Notes: generated by a model from the sequence alone, not told the origin. Counted from the stretch's first letter, positions 1 through 8,134 are shown. The stretch: DNA of 64,000 nt from Planctomycetaceae bacterium (GCA_041398785.1 JAWKUA010000005.1:186001-250000), one strand, 5' to 3'. A program made the numbers and translations.

Positions 1-362
1 TGCAGATCGTCGACATTGAACTGGCCAAGGTCTACGACCGGTTGCTGGAACGCGGCCTGAAGCTGGTGCTGTCCGACGAAGCTCGCGGATTCATCATCGA
101 CAAGGGCGAAGCTGACGATGGTCTGGATTATGGTGCTCGACCGCTGCGACGCAGTGTCGAACGATTCGTCGAAGATCCGCTGTCCGAAGAACTGCTGCGA
201 GGCTCCTTCGAAGGCAAGAATCTGATCCGCGTTAAAGTCACGGAAGTCGGCGACCAGAAGCAACTGAAGTTCGAGAGTGAATTTGTGGAAGGTTCCGCAG
301 CCGACAAACCGGCCGAAGGCGAACTTGCCGGCGTCGGCAGCGCGGAATCCGGCAAGGAATAG
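1..362 (+). CDS. clpC: ATP-dependent Clp protease ATP-binding subunit ClpC, C-terminal fragment
   Basis: The gene enters from the left edge, reading from base 3 with no start in the window, so only about 119 C-terminal residues are visible. The sequence IVDIELAKVYDRLLERG, then YGARPLRRSVERFVEDPLSE, is the C-terminal small (D2) domain of Hsp100/Clp ATPases, including the conserved GARPLRR sensor-2 arginine region and the EDPLSE block. The last 30 residues are acidic and glycine/alanine-rich, as in ClpC/ClpB tails. ClpC unfolds proteins and feeds them to ClpP in the cytoplasm. ClpB cannot be fully excluded because the N-terminal half is missing. A strong terminator follows 30 bp after the stop. 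Confidence 0.9.
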   Translation, partial: QIVDIELAKVYDRLLERGLKLVLSDEARGFIIDKGEADDGLDYGARPLRRSVERFVEDPLSEELLRGSFEGKNLIRVKVTEVGDQKQLKFESEFVEGSAADKPAEGELAGVGSAESGKE

Positions 363-390
363 AAGCCGGCCTTTGCCGGAATCTCAAAAC

Positions 391-427
391 AGGAATGCCC
401 CGCATGGACACATGCGGGGCATTTTTG
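391..427 (+). terminator. Rho-independent terminator of clpC
   Basis: Bases 394-405 and 412-423 form a perfect 12-bp stem with the six-base loop ggacac, and the 3' arm runs into a T run (tttttgttt). It lies 30 bp after the clpC stop. The stem is GC-rich, so this is a convincing intrinsic terminator. Confidence 0.9.
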
Positions 428-731
428 TTTGAGTCAGCAATCCCGGCCGGTGACCGGCATTGCGTGACAATCGCACCGGCGCGGCAACCGAAAGCGCGGC
501 CGCCGGGGAGGGCGAGGCTCCTGCCGAGCCACTGCCGCGTTTGGCATGCTTCGGCACACGCAGCTCGGCGGCCCGCCCGGTTGCATTCCCCGGTCGCTCA
601 TCAGCCTTCAGCGAACCGCGCCGAACAGGTCAGTCGTGAGCAAGCCCGCAAGCCGCACGGCGCTAGCCGCGGTTGTGTTCGCTGAGAACCGCTGCCAGCG
701 CCCTGCGGGTAGATTCTCATCTGCGCACGCC
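428..731. other. Intergenic region without a recognisable gene
   Basis: About 300 bp between the clpC terminator and the convergent small membrane protein gene. Short open frames here have no recognisable protein features. The only structure seen is one copy of the dispersed GC-rich intergenic motif at 506-530. Confidence 0.6.
506..530 (+). repeat. Dispersed GC-rich intergenic motif, copy 1
   Basis: The core GGGAGGGCGAGGCTCCTGCC followed by GAGCC occurs here, at 23778-23802, and in reverse complement at 29998-30022 and (partly) 52001-52020. All four copies lie between genes. The inner part GGCTCCTGCCGAGCC is an imperfect palindrome. Function is unknown. Confidence 0.6.
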
Positions 732-977
732 TTACTTCGATTGCAGTGGTTTCGTCGCTTTGCCGGTGCATTTCTTCCGGCGATTTCGGCGGACGATCAC
801 AAGCCGGCAGGCCACAGCCAGCGCCATTGCACCAAGAATCCAGGGTGTTGCGTGAACCGGGTTGACAACGTAATGCAGGACGCCGTCCTGAGTCGCGGCG
901 TAACCGTGTCCGGGATGCGCGACGGCGATTGTCGGTGACAGGAACAGCAGCAGGGCAAAGATGGCAGTGTTTCGCAT
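732..977 (-). CDS. Small membrane protein with signal peptide and HPGHG motif
   Basis: An 81-residue protein if started at the ATG at 977; a longer start at 1025 adds a poorly hydrophobic extension. It has an N-terminal hydrophobic signal segment (MRNTAIFALLLFLSPTIAVA), then AHPGHG, the segment DGVLHYVVNPVHATP, a second hydrophobic helix (WILGAMALAVACRLVIV) and a basic tail rich in R and K. The histidines near the exported N-terminus could bind a metal, but that is inference. The neighbours (ClpC, flavoprotein) give no functional hint. Function unknown. Confidence 0.6.
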   Translation of the reverse strand: MRNTAIFALLLFLSPTIAVAHPGHGYAATQDGVLHYVVNPVHATPWILGAMALAVACRLVIVRRNRRKKCTGKATKPLQSK

Positions 978-1070
978 CGCGCGAGTCAACCTTTCAGAAT
1001 CCCGAAAACATGTTGCGAACAGCACAATGTATCAGCCGCGCGCCGGAAGCAAACGTCACGGCGAAGAAAT

Positions 1071-2420
1071 TCAGGCCGACATCCCTTCCTGCGGCACGCG
1101 GCCGGGCCACTCCGCCGGTCCCGCCGGAATGCTGCGGTCGATCAGATAGTCGGGCGAATTTTCCGGCCGCAGCGACGGATCGTTTCCGAACAGCGATCCG
1201 ACGATCTTCGAATAGATCCGGAATCGCGTGATGAAGCTGGCGTTTTTCCGGAAGTCGCCGCCGACAAACGTCACGAACTTTCGCGAAAAATACCCGCCCT
1301 GCAGAGTCGTAACCAGCTTCTGCACCGACGTGTTTCTGCTGGCGATGTAGAACGCGTCGACCATCCGGTGGACGGATTTTTCGTGAGCCCGCATTTCTCG
1401 CTGGTAGGCGTCAAATGCGCTCAGCGGAACGTCCACGTCGCGCGAACAGCCGGCGATCACGTCCGCCACCATTTCCGCGGAATTCATCGCCAGATGAACG
1501 CCGGATGAGTAGCACGGGTCGATGAAGTAGGCCGCGTCCCCCACCGTGACCCAGCCTTCTCCGGCAAGTTCATCCGACGTATTGCCCATGTGCCCGGTGA
1601 CCATCACATCGGAAATTCGTCTGCGGTCCGCCGACATGCCGGTGTTCAGCAGCTCGTTGTTGTCGACCAGGTGTTCCAGCAGCTCCGCCGGAGACATGCC
1701 GGATCTGCGGAACCGGTCGATCGACAGCACGACACCGATGGAATATCGCCGTTCCGGCAGCCGCAGCAGCCACGTCCAGCCGTCGTAGAACATCTGTCCC
1801 AGAAACCAGCCTTCCCGGGAATCTTCACGTCCGGGATCGGCGGCGTACTGAGCATAGATGCCCATGCGATGCGGCGCCGTGCGATGCCGCAGCCGCAGCT
1901 TTGACGGGATCAGCGATCGCAGCCCGGTGGCGTCAATAATCTGCCGGGCGGCCACTTCCTTCTCGGCGCCCTGCGGATCACGGTAACGGACTCCCGTCAG
2001 TCGATCGCCGGTGGTGACGATGTCCGTCACTTCGCAGCCGAACTTCACGTCCGCGCCGCATTCGGCCGCGCGATCGCTCAGGATTTCATCGAAGACGGAC
2101 CGCTCGACCAGGTAGGAATACGGGTTCTGGTGAAAGCCCGCTTTTCCGTCGGGACGGCTGAAGTCTCCGGCGACTTCCTTTGATCCATAAAGCCACTTGC
2201 CGCCGGGCTTGCGAATGCATGTGTCGCGAATCCGATCGTGAACTCCCAGCCGGTCGAAGATGCGGACCGTCGCGGGAAGCAGAGATTCGCCGATGTGAAA
2301 CCGCGGGAAATGTTCCTTCTCCAGCACCACGACGTTCAGGCCCTGCTGAGCCAGAATTGTCGCGGCTGTGCTTCCCGCCGGCCCGCCGCCAAGAATTACA
2401 ACGTCATGTTGCTGCGCCAT
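1071..2420 (-). CDS. FAD-dependent oxidoreductase, halogenase / geranylgeranyl reductase-like
   Basis: A 449-residue cytoplasmic flavoprotein. Residues 8-17 (VILGGGPAGS) form the Rossmann dinucleotide-binding motif, followed by the FPRFHIGESLLP block typical of the FADH2-dependent halogenase-like group. GWTWLLRLP near residue 215 resembles the halogenase GWxWxIP motif, and GDAAYFIDPCYSSGVHLA near residue 290 is the second FAD contact with the typical G-D. The family includes tryptophan and phenolic halogenases, alkylhalidase-like proteins and geranylgeranyl reductases; the substrate cannot be deduced here. It is a single gene with no obvious operon partner. The flavoprotein assignment is firm, the halogenase activity is not. 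Confidence 0.85.
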   Translation of the reverse strand: MAQQHDVVILGGGPAGSTAATILAQQGLNVVVLEKEHFPRFHIGESLLPATVRIFDRLGVHDRIRDTCIRKPGGKWLYGSKEVAGDFSRPDGKAGFHQNPYSYLVERSVFDEILSDRAAECGADVKFGCEVTDIVTTGDRLTGVRYRDPQGAEKEVAARQIIDATGLRSLIPSKLRLRHRTAPHRMGIYAQYAADPGREDSREGWFLGQMFYDGWTWLLRLPERRYSIGVVLSIDRFRRSGMSPAELLEHLVDNNELLNTGMSADRRRISDVMVTGHMGNTSDELAGEGWVTVGDAAYFIDPCYSSGVHLAMNSAEMVADVIAGCSRDVDVPLSAFDAYQREMRAHEKSVHRMVDAFYIASRNTSVQKLVTTLQGGYFSRKFVTFVGGDFRKNASFITRFRIYSKIVGSLFGNDPSLRPENSPDYLIDRSIPAGPAEWPGRVPQEGMSA

Positions 2421-2815
2421 CCGTCCTCACCCTCATGGTTTCATCCGGCAGTATCGCCGCGCGTCCGGACGGATTCTGAACGATGCGTCGGCAAATCGTC
2501 AACGGACAGTCGTCGGGAAGTGTTGCGAATCGACGGTTGCGGAACGAGCGGCCGCTCGCCGGCCTGCGGCACGGTTTCGCTGAAGATTCACGTCGCGACA
2601 TCCGCGCGCTGAGTTCGCACCGGCCGGGGTTCCGGATGTCGGGAACGACTCGAAAGCACTGCCGTGTCCCGAACTGTGCCGAGGCCCGGCCGAATTGTGC
2701 CGGGGCCGGCCGATTCCGCGAATTTCGAACAGCAATTTGGCTGCCGCCGGATCTTGACTATCCTTTAGATCGTGGCCTGAAAAACTTCTCTTGCCCTCAT
2801 TTTCCCGGCAGCTCG
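2421..2815. other. Divergent intergenic region
   Basis: About 395 bp separate the minus-strand flavoprotein from the plus-strand SGNH protein. The plus-strand frame is open back to 2483, but the extra 111 residues are arginine-rich, lack any recognisable domain and precede a clear signal peptide. It is therefore treated as a noncoding leader and divergent promoter region. No clear promoter boxes were picked out. Confidence 0.5.
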
Positions 2816-4756
2816 ATGAACCAGTCCTTGCCGTTTGAATTCCGGACGATTTGCCGGCGGCTTGCCGTCAACGCGGTGCTGGCCGTCGCTTCGCTGACTG
2901 TTTTCGGTGTCTGCGATCGTGCTGACGCTCAGGATTCGGTCGCAGATCCGGCATGGCTGACGGCCGCGCCCCCCGCGCCGGACGCAGTCGACGAAGCCGA
3001 TCCGCCCGCGCTGTGGGCTCGGCACGTTGTGGCCCTGAACCCGCCGCCGGAATCGGGCTGTGTGCTGAACATCGCAGCTGACGGCGTGACATCGGTCTAT
3101 TTCAACGGTCAGCGGCTGTTGAAGAACGAACGTCTGGTGTTCAGTGACCTCTCCGGTCACGCGGTTTCGTTCGACGTGACGGCGCTGCTGCGTTCTGGAA
3201 ACAACGGCATCGCCGTGTCTGTTGTTCCCGCCGAAGAAAACACTCCCGCGAAGGCAGCCGTCTGGCTCACGGCACCGAACGACCGAACTCTGACCGTCAC
3301 CGGAAAGGACTGGAAGGTCAGCGACCAGGCGCCGCCGGTCGGCTGGCAGCAGACGGATTTCAACGACAACCCCAACACGCGAGGTCTGGCCAGTGAATGG
3401 CACGCGGCAGTTCCAGACAACCAACTGCGTGTCTCCGGCATTGCCGCGGATCGCATCAGAGTTCGTCACTGGCAGCGGCAATCCGCCGACAGACGGCTGT
3501 CGTCGCGTCCGTTTCAATTTCAGGACGGCGATCATGTTGTCCTGCTGGGGGCCACGTTCATCGAACGAGCCCAGAGTTTTGGCCATCTGGAAGCGGTGCT
3601 GACAGCGGCGGCCGGCGACCGTCACGTGACGTTCCGAAATCTCGGGTGGAGCGCCGACACGGTCTTTTCGGAATCTCGCGGAATTTTTGATTCCCCCGAA
3701 CAGGGTTACCTGCGAATGATCGAACATGTTCGCGCGGAAGAACCCAGCCTGATCGTTCTGTGCTACGGACAGAACGAAGCCATGCAGTGGGGCGCGGGCC
3801 CGGACGCGCAAGCCCGCTTTGTTGCTCAGTTCGAAAGGCTGATCGAAGACCTGTCGACAACGGGGGCGGGTTTCGTGATCGTTTCGCCGCACGCGTTTCT
3901 TCCGGCCGCGGAGCCATTGCCGGATCCTCGCCACTGGAACGACGCCTTGCGGACGTGCGCCGGCTGGCTGAAGGAAATCGCTTCACGGCGGGACGCGAAA
4001 TTTGTTGATCTGATCACCGACATGCAGGCGTCTCTGCTGCGGATCGACGCCGAATTGCTGCCCGGTCGCGCGACGCCGGCAATCAGCGTCGACGATCATC
4101 CGGAACTGATTGCCGGTCGGGTTTCGCAGTGGACCGACAACGGAATGCACTTCAACGAAGCCGGCTACGAACGCATGGCTGTGCTGCTGGCGGAACGACT
4201 TTTTGAAACGCCGCCACCAGCCGCCGGGATCGCCGTCCATCCCGCCGATACGAACGTGGAAACGACTTCGGGGCAACTGCAGGACATCGGCTGGCAGCCG
4301 GCCGACGATTCCACGGTGCTGGTGCAGTTTCAGTTCCGGCGCACTCAGTTGTCACCGTGGCCGACCGTGGTACGTCTGCCCGCCGTCGGTTCGGACGCGA
4401 TCGTTTCGGAGACGATCGACGCAACATTCGACGATCAGACTCAAAGCCTGGAACTCGTCGAAGTCAGCGTTCCTCAGCCGACGGCCTCACAAAGCAGGAC
4501 CGTAACCTACTTCGGGGCGGATCCTCAGTACCAGGCCCTGCGGTCTCTGATCGTGAAGAAGAACGAGCTGTATTTTCATCGCTGGCGGCCGGAAAACGTG
4601 ACCTATCTGTTCGGATTCCGAAAACACGAACAGGGAAACAACGCCAGCGAAATCGCCCGGTTTGATCCGCTGATCGATGCTCTGGAACAGCAGATTTTCC
4701 AGGTGCAGCAGCCGCAATGGCAGACCTTCACCGTCCGGTCGGCACGAAAGCCATAG
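2816..4756 (+). CDS. Secreted SGNH/GDSL-like protein
   Basis: 646 residues from the ATG at 2816, chosen because a signal peptide (about residues 18-38, ending near RADAQ) follows directly. Residues about 60-200 resemble a galactose-binding-like beta-sandwich (VYFNGQRL, WLTAPNDRTL). The SGNH part follows: block I reads VVLLGATFIERAQ, then RNLGWSADTVF, the Asn block CYGQNEA and the C-terminal NGMHFNEAGYERM with the catalytic-type His. The usual block I GDS is replaced by GAT, so the Ser nucleophile is not visible. It is probably exported carbohydrate-active or esterase-related protein, possibly with altered activity. The C-terminal third has no recognised domain. Confidence 0.75.
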   Translation: MNQSLPFEFRTICRRLAVNAVLAVASLTVFGVCDRADAQDSVADPAWLTAAPPAPDAVDEADPPALWARHVVALNPPPESGCVLNIAADGVTSVYFNGQRLLKNERLVFSDLSGHAVSFDVTALLRSGNNGIAVSVVPAEENTPAKAAVWLTAPNDRTLTVTGKDWKVSDQAPPVGWQQTDFNDNPNTRGLASEWHAAVPDNQLRVSGIAADRIRVRHWQRQSADRRLSSRPFQFQDGDHVVLLGATFIERAQSFGHLEAVLTAAAGDRHVTFRNLGWSADTVFSESRGIFDSPEQGYLRMIEHVRAEEPSLIVLCYGQNEAMQWGAGPDAQARFVAQFERLIEDLSTTGAGFVIVSPHAFLPAAEPLPDPRHWNDALRTCAGWLKEIASRRDAKFVDLITDMQASLLRIDAELLPGRATPAISVDDHPELIAGRVSQWTDNGMHFNEAGYERMAVLLAERLFETPPPAAGIAVHPADTNVETTSGQLQDIGWQPADDSTVLVQFQFRRTQLSPWPTVVRLPAVGSDAIVSETIDATFDDQTQSLELVEVSVPQPTASQSRTVTYFGADPQYQALRSLIVKKNELYFHRWRPENVTYLFGFRKHEQGNNASEIARFDPLIDALEQQIFQVQQPQWQTFTVRSARKP

Positions 4757-4783
4757 CCGCGCGGCGCGGGCGTTGCCGTGCCG

Positions 4784-6124
4784 TTAGCCAAGGGCCGCAA
4801 CGGTTTGCGGACGGCTGCCGTCGGGAATCCAGAACGGCTTTTCGCCGATCGCGGCGATGATCCGGCGAACGACTTCTTCGTCGGTCGGATACGGCGACTT
4901 CAGAGCCGGTTTCAGAGGCAGCGGGATTTCGTCCATGCGGTACGCCGTGCCGGGGGCGGCAATTCCCTGAGGTGCCGTCGTGAAGTGGACGCGAGCCAGC
5001 TTGCTGGTGTGGGTCACATGCGGATCCAGCACAATGGTGGGAATGCGTTTCAGGTGCTCGATCGCCGGCTGAGGCATCGTGGCTCCCGGGTCCGCGCCGA
5101 TGATAAATGCTGCGTCGCAGTCACCGCGCACCAGCACGTCGACCGTCGAAAATTCTCCCGGATTGTAGCGCGGGTAACCTCGATTGAACGTGATTCCAAA
5201 CGGATAGCCGGTTTGCCAGCGCATGATCACGTCGGCTCCGGTTACGTTGCCGTGACCCCGCATCGGCATCGCCACAAACTTGGTGAATGCGTTCAGTTCG
5301 GCCGCCAGAGTCAGCAGGGCCGCACTGTTCATGTGCTTGCCGCGAGTCATCGACAGGCCCATGCCGAAGAACATGCATCCGAAGCGGCACGATTTCATCC
5401 GGTGAACCAGGTCGTCCAGAGTTTCACGGTTCAGACCGGTTTCGGCGATCTGTTCGTCAGTGACTTTCTGATCCTTGACGAGTGCCCGCAGGATGGTGAT
5501 GAGTTCAAAGTCTTTGCCGGGCTTCACCTGCAGAAAGATGTCGGCCGCTTTGGCGCTCTTGGTTTCGCGTATGTCCACCAGCACACACGTGCGATCCCTG
5601 CGACCCCGCGGCAGAAATTTGCTTTTCTGCATCAGCGTGTATTTGGTGAAGTGCCGCGGATGACATTCCGCCGGATTGCCGCCCCAATAGACGATGAAGT
5701 CCGCTCGCTGCTTTACTTCACCGAGCGTACAGGTCACTTTGCCACCCAACTGGGCGGCGATTTCGGTGGGACCGTGTCACAACGACGTGTGACTGTCCAG
5801 CAGTCCTCCCAGTTGATCGGCCATGGCCACGCACAGTTTCTGAGCTTCACACGTCGTGTTGCTCATGCCGTACACCAGCGGCATGTCGGCTTCGTAAAGC
5901 AGCGTGGCGGCCGTTTCGACGGCTTCGTCCAGCGTCGCCGGCCGGCCGTCAATCAAAGCGGCGGGATATTTTTCCTCGGCCGTATGGTTCAGGAACCACG
6001 CTTTTCCCAGGACGCACGCTTTCTTCGCTTCGTGAATGCGAACTTCGTCGTGGTGCAACTGGATGTCGTCACAGACACATCCGCAGAACGTGCAGGTTGC
6101 GTTGTCAATTACCTGAAGAGTCAT
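4784..6124 (-). CDS. fwdB: Formylmethanofuran dehydrogenase subunit B, probable selenoprotein (in-frame TGA at codon 116)
   Basis: 446 residues from the ATG at 6124 if the TGA at 5777-5779 is read through. The N-terminus has the [4Fe-4S] cysteines C11-x2-C14-x3-C18 and C37. Codon 116 is TGA and the context is HTSL-U-HGPTEIAAQ, the position of the Mo/W-ligating Cys or Sec in FwdB and formate dehydrogenases. Both sides are in the same frame and match the family continuously (for example YWGGNPAECHPRHF downstream), so no indel is needed. A SECIS-like hairpin follows. FwdB is the catalytic subunit for formyl transfer between formylmethanofuran-like cofactors and formate. FwdD is encoded just upstream. 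Known: planctomycetes carry C1-transfer genes, and some archaeal FwdB are selenoproteins. Inferred: this bacterial one is catalytic and Sec-dependent. Confidence 0.85.
5741..5779 (-). promoter_or_regulatory. UGA codon with bacterial SECIS-like hairpin in fwdB
   Basis: Read on the minus strand, the TGA (5777-5779) is followed 18 bases later by GCCGCCCAGTTGGGTGGC (5758 to 5741). This folds into a 7-bp stem with one G-T wobble and the tetraloop AGTT. The loop starts 25 bases after the TGA and has G as its second base. These values fall within published bacterial SECIS criteria (loop 16-37 nt from UGA, G among the first two loop bases). The codon context UGA-CAC-GG also resembles E. coli fdhF. 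Confidence 0.7.
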
Positions 6125-6388
6125 TTCGGTACTCGTCGTTGCAGTTGTTATCGTCCGAACCGGACGAAGGGACCGTAAATGTTCAGCCCAGAGCCCGGCC
6201 GTGGCAGCTTCCCCGCACTCGCCGCGGCATAAATCGCCCGGCTTCGACTTCCGTCCACGGAGCGATGTCCGAGTTCGAGTCGCCATCGGTACTGAAGTGC
6301 GGACTGTCCGCACTACTTAGAAATTCAGCCTGATTGTGATACATGGAAAATGCTCAGATTTGAGATTTCAGATTCTGAAACACGGATG

Positions 6389-6667
6389 TCACTCAGCACC
6401 CAGATCCTGAATGATCCGATCATTCGGATGAATTCGATGCTCGTCCAGACCAAGGCAGTCGGCCAGTACTTTTCTCACTCCAAACGCGATTTCCGGATCT
6501 TTGACCGAGCACGCCTGGAGAAACTCCTCGTCGGAAATGTACGCATCCATGTTGCGACGTCGATCATATGCGGATTCACTCGTCATCGCATTGAAGAGGC
6601 ATGTGACAATGCCAACTGCAAATGCGAAGACCACAGCTGAGAATCCGATGACAACGAGCCAGTTCAT
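6389..6667 (-). CDS. Small membrane protein with truncated acyl-carrier-like tail
   Basis: A 92-residue protein with an N-terminal transmembrane segment (about residues 2-27) and a cytoplasmic tail. The tail resembles helix I and loop of an acyl carrier protein: VRKVLADCLGLDEHRIHPND, then RIIQDLGAE, where the stop falls just before the DSL phosphopantetheine-attachment motif. No DSL or later helix is found downstream in the same frame. It lies between fwdD-like and fwdB on the same strand. Whether it is a real short protein family or a cut-off ACP is open; function unknown. Confidence 0.6.
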   Translation of the reverse strand: MNWLVVIGFSAVVFAFAVGIVTCLFNAMTSESAYDRRRNMDAYISDEEFLQACSVKDPEIAFGVRKVLADCLGLDEHRIHPNDRIIQDLGAE

Positions 6668-6697
6668 GAGATTATGAGTCCGGATGTGATCACAGTC

Positions 6698-7033
6698 TTA
6701 GATCTTCTCGACAGTCACTTCCCAGCCCTTGGACATCGGCATTCCCGTGCCTTCGGTATCGCCGCCCATGAGTCGACAGGTGGGAGGCCCATACGGAACG
6801 ACGATCATGCCTTCCGGCACTTTTCCCGATTCGCACTGAAATTCGGCCGAACCGAATTCCGTACTGACGCGGACGCTGTCGCCCGTGTTCAGGCCCAGTT
6901 CCGCCATGTCATCGGGATGCAGTGTCAGCGTGTTGACGATCGCCTGGTATTCGTCACCGTCTTTTCCGACATTGATCTGCACGCCCTGTTGAGACGTCCG
7001 GGCGGCGTTTAACAGAAAAGTCCGGGATGACAT
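6698..7033 (-). CDS. fwdD: Formylmethanofuran dehydrogenase subunit D-like, molybdopterin dinucleotide-binding
   Basis: 111 residues from the ATG at 7033; the open frame extends upstream but without domain features. FLLNAARTSQQGVQINVGKD matches the FwdD start (NxGRTxxQGxxxxxGK), LHPDDMAELGLNTGDSVRV is the molybdopterin-dinucleotide-binding beta-barrel signature, and VPYGPPTCRLMGGDTEGTG resembles the FwdD C-terminal segment ending in GMPMSKG. It would bind one of the pterin guanine dinucleotides of the Mo/W cofactor together with FwdB, which follows on the same strand after a small gene. Its presence argues that the local FwdB keeps a metal-pterin site. Confidence 0.85.
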   Translation of the reverse strand: MSSRTFLLNAARTSQQGVQINVGKDGDEYQAIVNTLTLHPDDMAELGLNTGDSVRVSTEFGSAEFQCESGKVPEGMIVVPYGPPTCRLMGGDTEGTGMPMSKGWEVTVEKI

Positions 7034-7499
7034 GTTGCGGCGAGGTGGCTGGAGTTGTTCTGGAAGGAAATGATCGAATCGGCCGACGAGTTTATCGGCA
7101 CGCAGGTCACGCCGCAACGCAGGTTCACCGCCTTGCGCGCGTTGGTTGTGTCGCCAATTCGTGGCTCCGTCTCGCCCAGACGGCAGCACGTGTCATTCGG
7201 CATCTGAAACGGAAACACGCAATTTTTTCGGCACGCATGGCCGGAAAGTCTGCATTATCTCGGCGAGATTCGACTGCCGCCTCGTCAGCACGGAATTGAT
7301 GAGTTGTGTGGCACTGGCTGTGCCAGTGGGTTCCACAAAGCAGCCGCACTGGCACAGCCAGGAGCCCGCATCAAAGCACGCTGGGAGGGCACTGCGATGT
7401 GTCGCGCCGAACCTGGCGACGTCCGGCGCAGTCGTGTCGGCGCAGGCGCGCAGGGGCGTCGTGCGAAGATTCGCCCGGCTATCCCAGATTTCTTACGGG
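7034..7499. other. Intergenic region with an inverted repeat
   Basis: About 466 bp upstream of fwdD-like and downstream of yidD. Frames here are open for 60-90 residues on both strands but show no recognisable protein features. It contains the perfect 15-bp inverted repeat at 7314-7361. The fwdD promoter should lie here, but no boxes stand out. Confidence 0.5.
7314..7361. repeat. 15-bp perfect inverted repeat (hairpin)
   Basis: Left arm 7314-7328 (CTGGCTGTGCCAGTG) and right arm 7347-7361 are exact reverse complements separated by 18 bases. The left arm is itself partly palindromic (CTGGC..GCCAG). There is no T tract, so a REP-like palindromic unit is more likely than a terminator. Confidence 0.75.
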
Positions 7500-7736
7500 T
7501 CATGGCGGGTCAAAGCCTCCGTCGTTCCACGGATGACATCGGCTGATGCGTCGAATTCCCTTCCAGGAACCGATCACGAGTCCGTACTTTCGCACGGCCT
7601 CAATGAAGTACTGGCTGCAGGTCGGGTGGAACCGGCAGTTGCGGCCGACCAGCGGACTGAGAAATGTCTGATAGCCGCGAATCAGCAGGATGACGATCAG
7701 TCCGGGGACGGCTGTGATCGACTGCATCAGATTCAT
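7500..7736 (-). CDS. yidD: Membrane protein insertion efficiency factor YidD
   Basis: 78 residues, typical length. After a hydrophobic N-terminal helix (residues 5-20) come LIRGYQTFLSP, the cysteine-containing CRFHPTCSQYFIEAVRKYG and the end RCHPWNDGGFDPP, all hallmark YidD segments. YidD helps YidC-dependent insertion at the inner membrane. Its start overlaps the rnpA stop by four bases (7733-7736), the usual rnpA-yidD arrangement, implying translational coupling. Confidence 0.95.
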   Translation of the reverse strand: MNLMQSITAVPGLIVILLIRGYQTFLSPLVGRNCRFHPTCSQYFIEAVRKYGLVIGSWKGIRRISRCHPWNDGGFDPP

Positions 7737-8134
7737 TTCCGCGATTCTCCGCCATCGGTCGTTTTCGCAGCGGGCGGCGGTCGGCGAGCCACTTTTCTGA
7801 CAAGACGCCGCAGTGACGACTGAAAATCAGCCAGCGTTGAATCCTGCCGCTGTCGCGGGATCAGGACGATGTCCAGTCCGGCCGGAAGTTCATGTTGCAG
7901 CAGCCGGTAGGCTTCCCGCAGCAGTCGCTTCTTCCGGTTGCGGACGACCGCGTTGCCGTGTTTCTTCGACACACTGAGTCCGACTCGCGTGAGCTGCAGG
8001 CCGTTTCTCAGGGCGAACACCAGCAGATGGTCGTCTCCCGCACGCTGACCGTCATCATAGCACCGCCGGAACTGTTCCGTGCTGCGCAAACGCTGCTGCT
8101 TTGTGAAGCGAAAATTTCGGTCAGCGGGATCCAC
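7733..8134 (-). CDS. rnpA: Ribonuclease P protein component
   Basis: 133 residues if started at the GTG at 8134; the open frame extends back to 8587, but that is antisense to metY and much too long for RnpA. The family core is clear: FRFTKQQRLRSTEQF at the N-terminus and SVSKKHGNAVVRNRKKRLLR with the RNR signature. RnpA is the protein cofactor of RNase P in tRNA 5' processing. rpmH, usually just upstream, is not found here. The start codon is uncertain because no ATG and no strong ribosome-binding site are visible. Confidence 0.9.
   Translation of the reverse strand: MDPADRNFRFTKQQRLRSTEQFRRCYDDGQRAGDDHLLVFALRNGLQLTRVGLSVSKKHGNAVVRNRKKRLLREAYRLLQHELPAGLDIVLIPRQRQDSTLADFQSSLRRLVRKVARRPPPAAKTTDGGESRK

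Noticed and set aside
2765..3934. A 389-codon minus-strand open frame
   Set aside because: Antisense to the SGNH-like gene and arginine-rich with no recognisable motif.
5777..5779. Reading the fwdB TGA as a true stop that makes two genes or a pseudogene
   Set aside because: The frame and protein similarity continue without gap, and the stop falls precisely on the Cys/Sec ligand position with a SECIS-like hairpin behind it.
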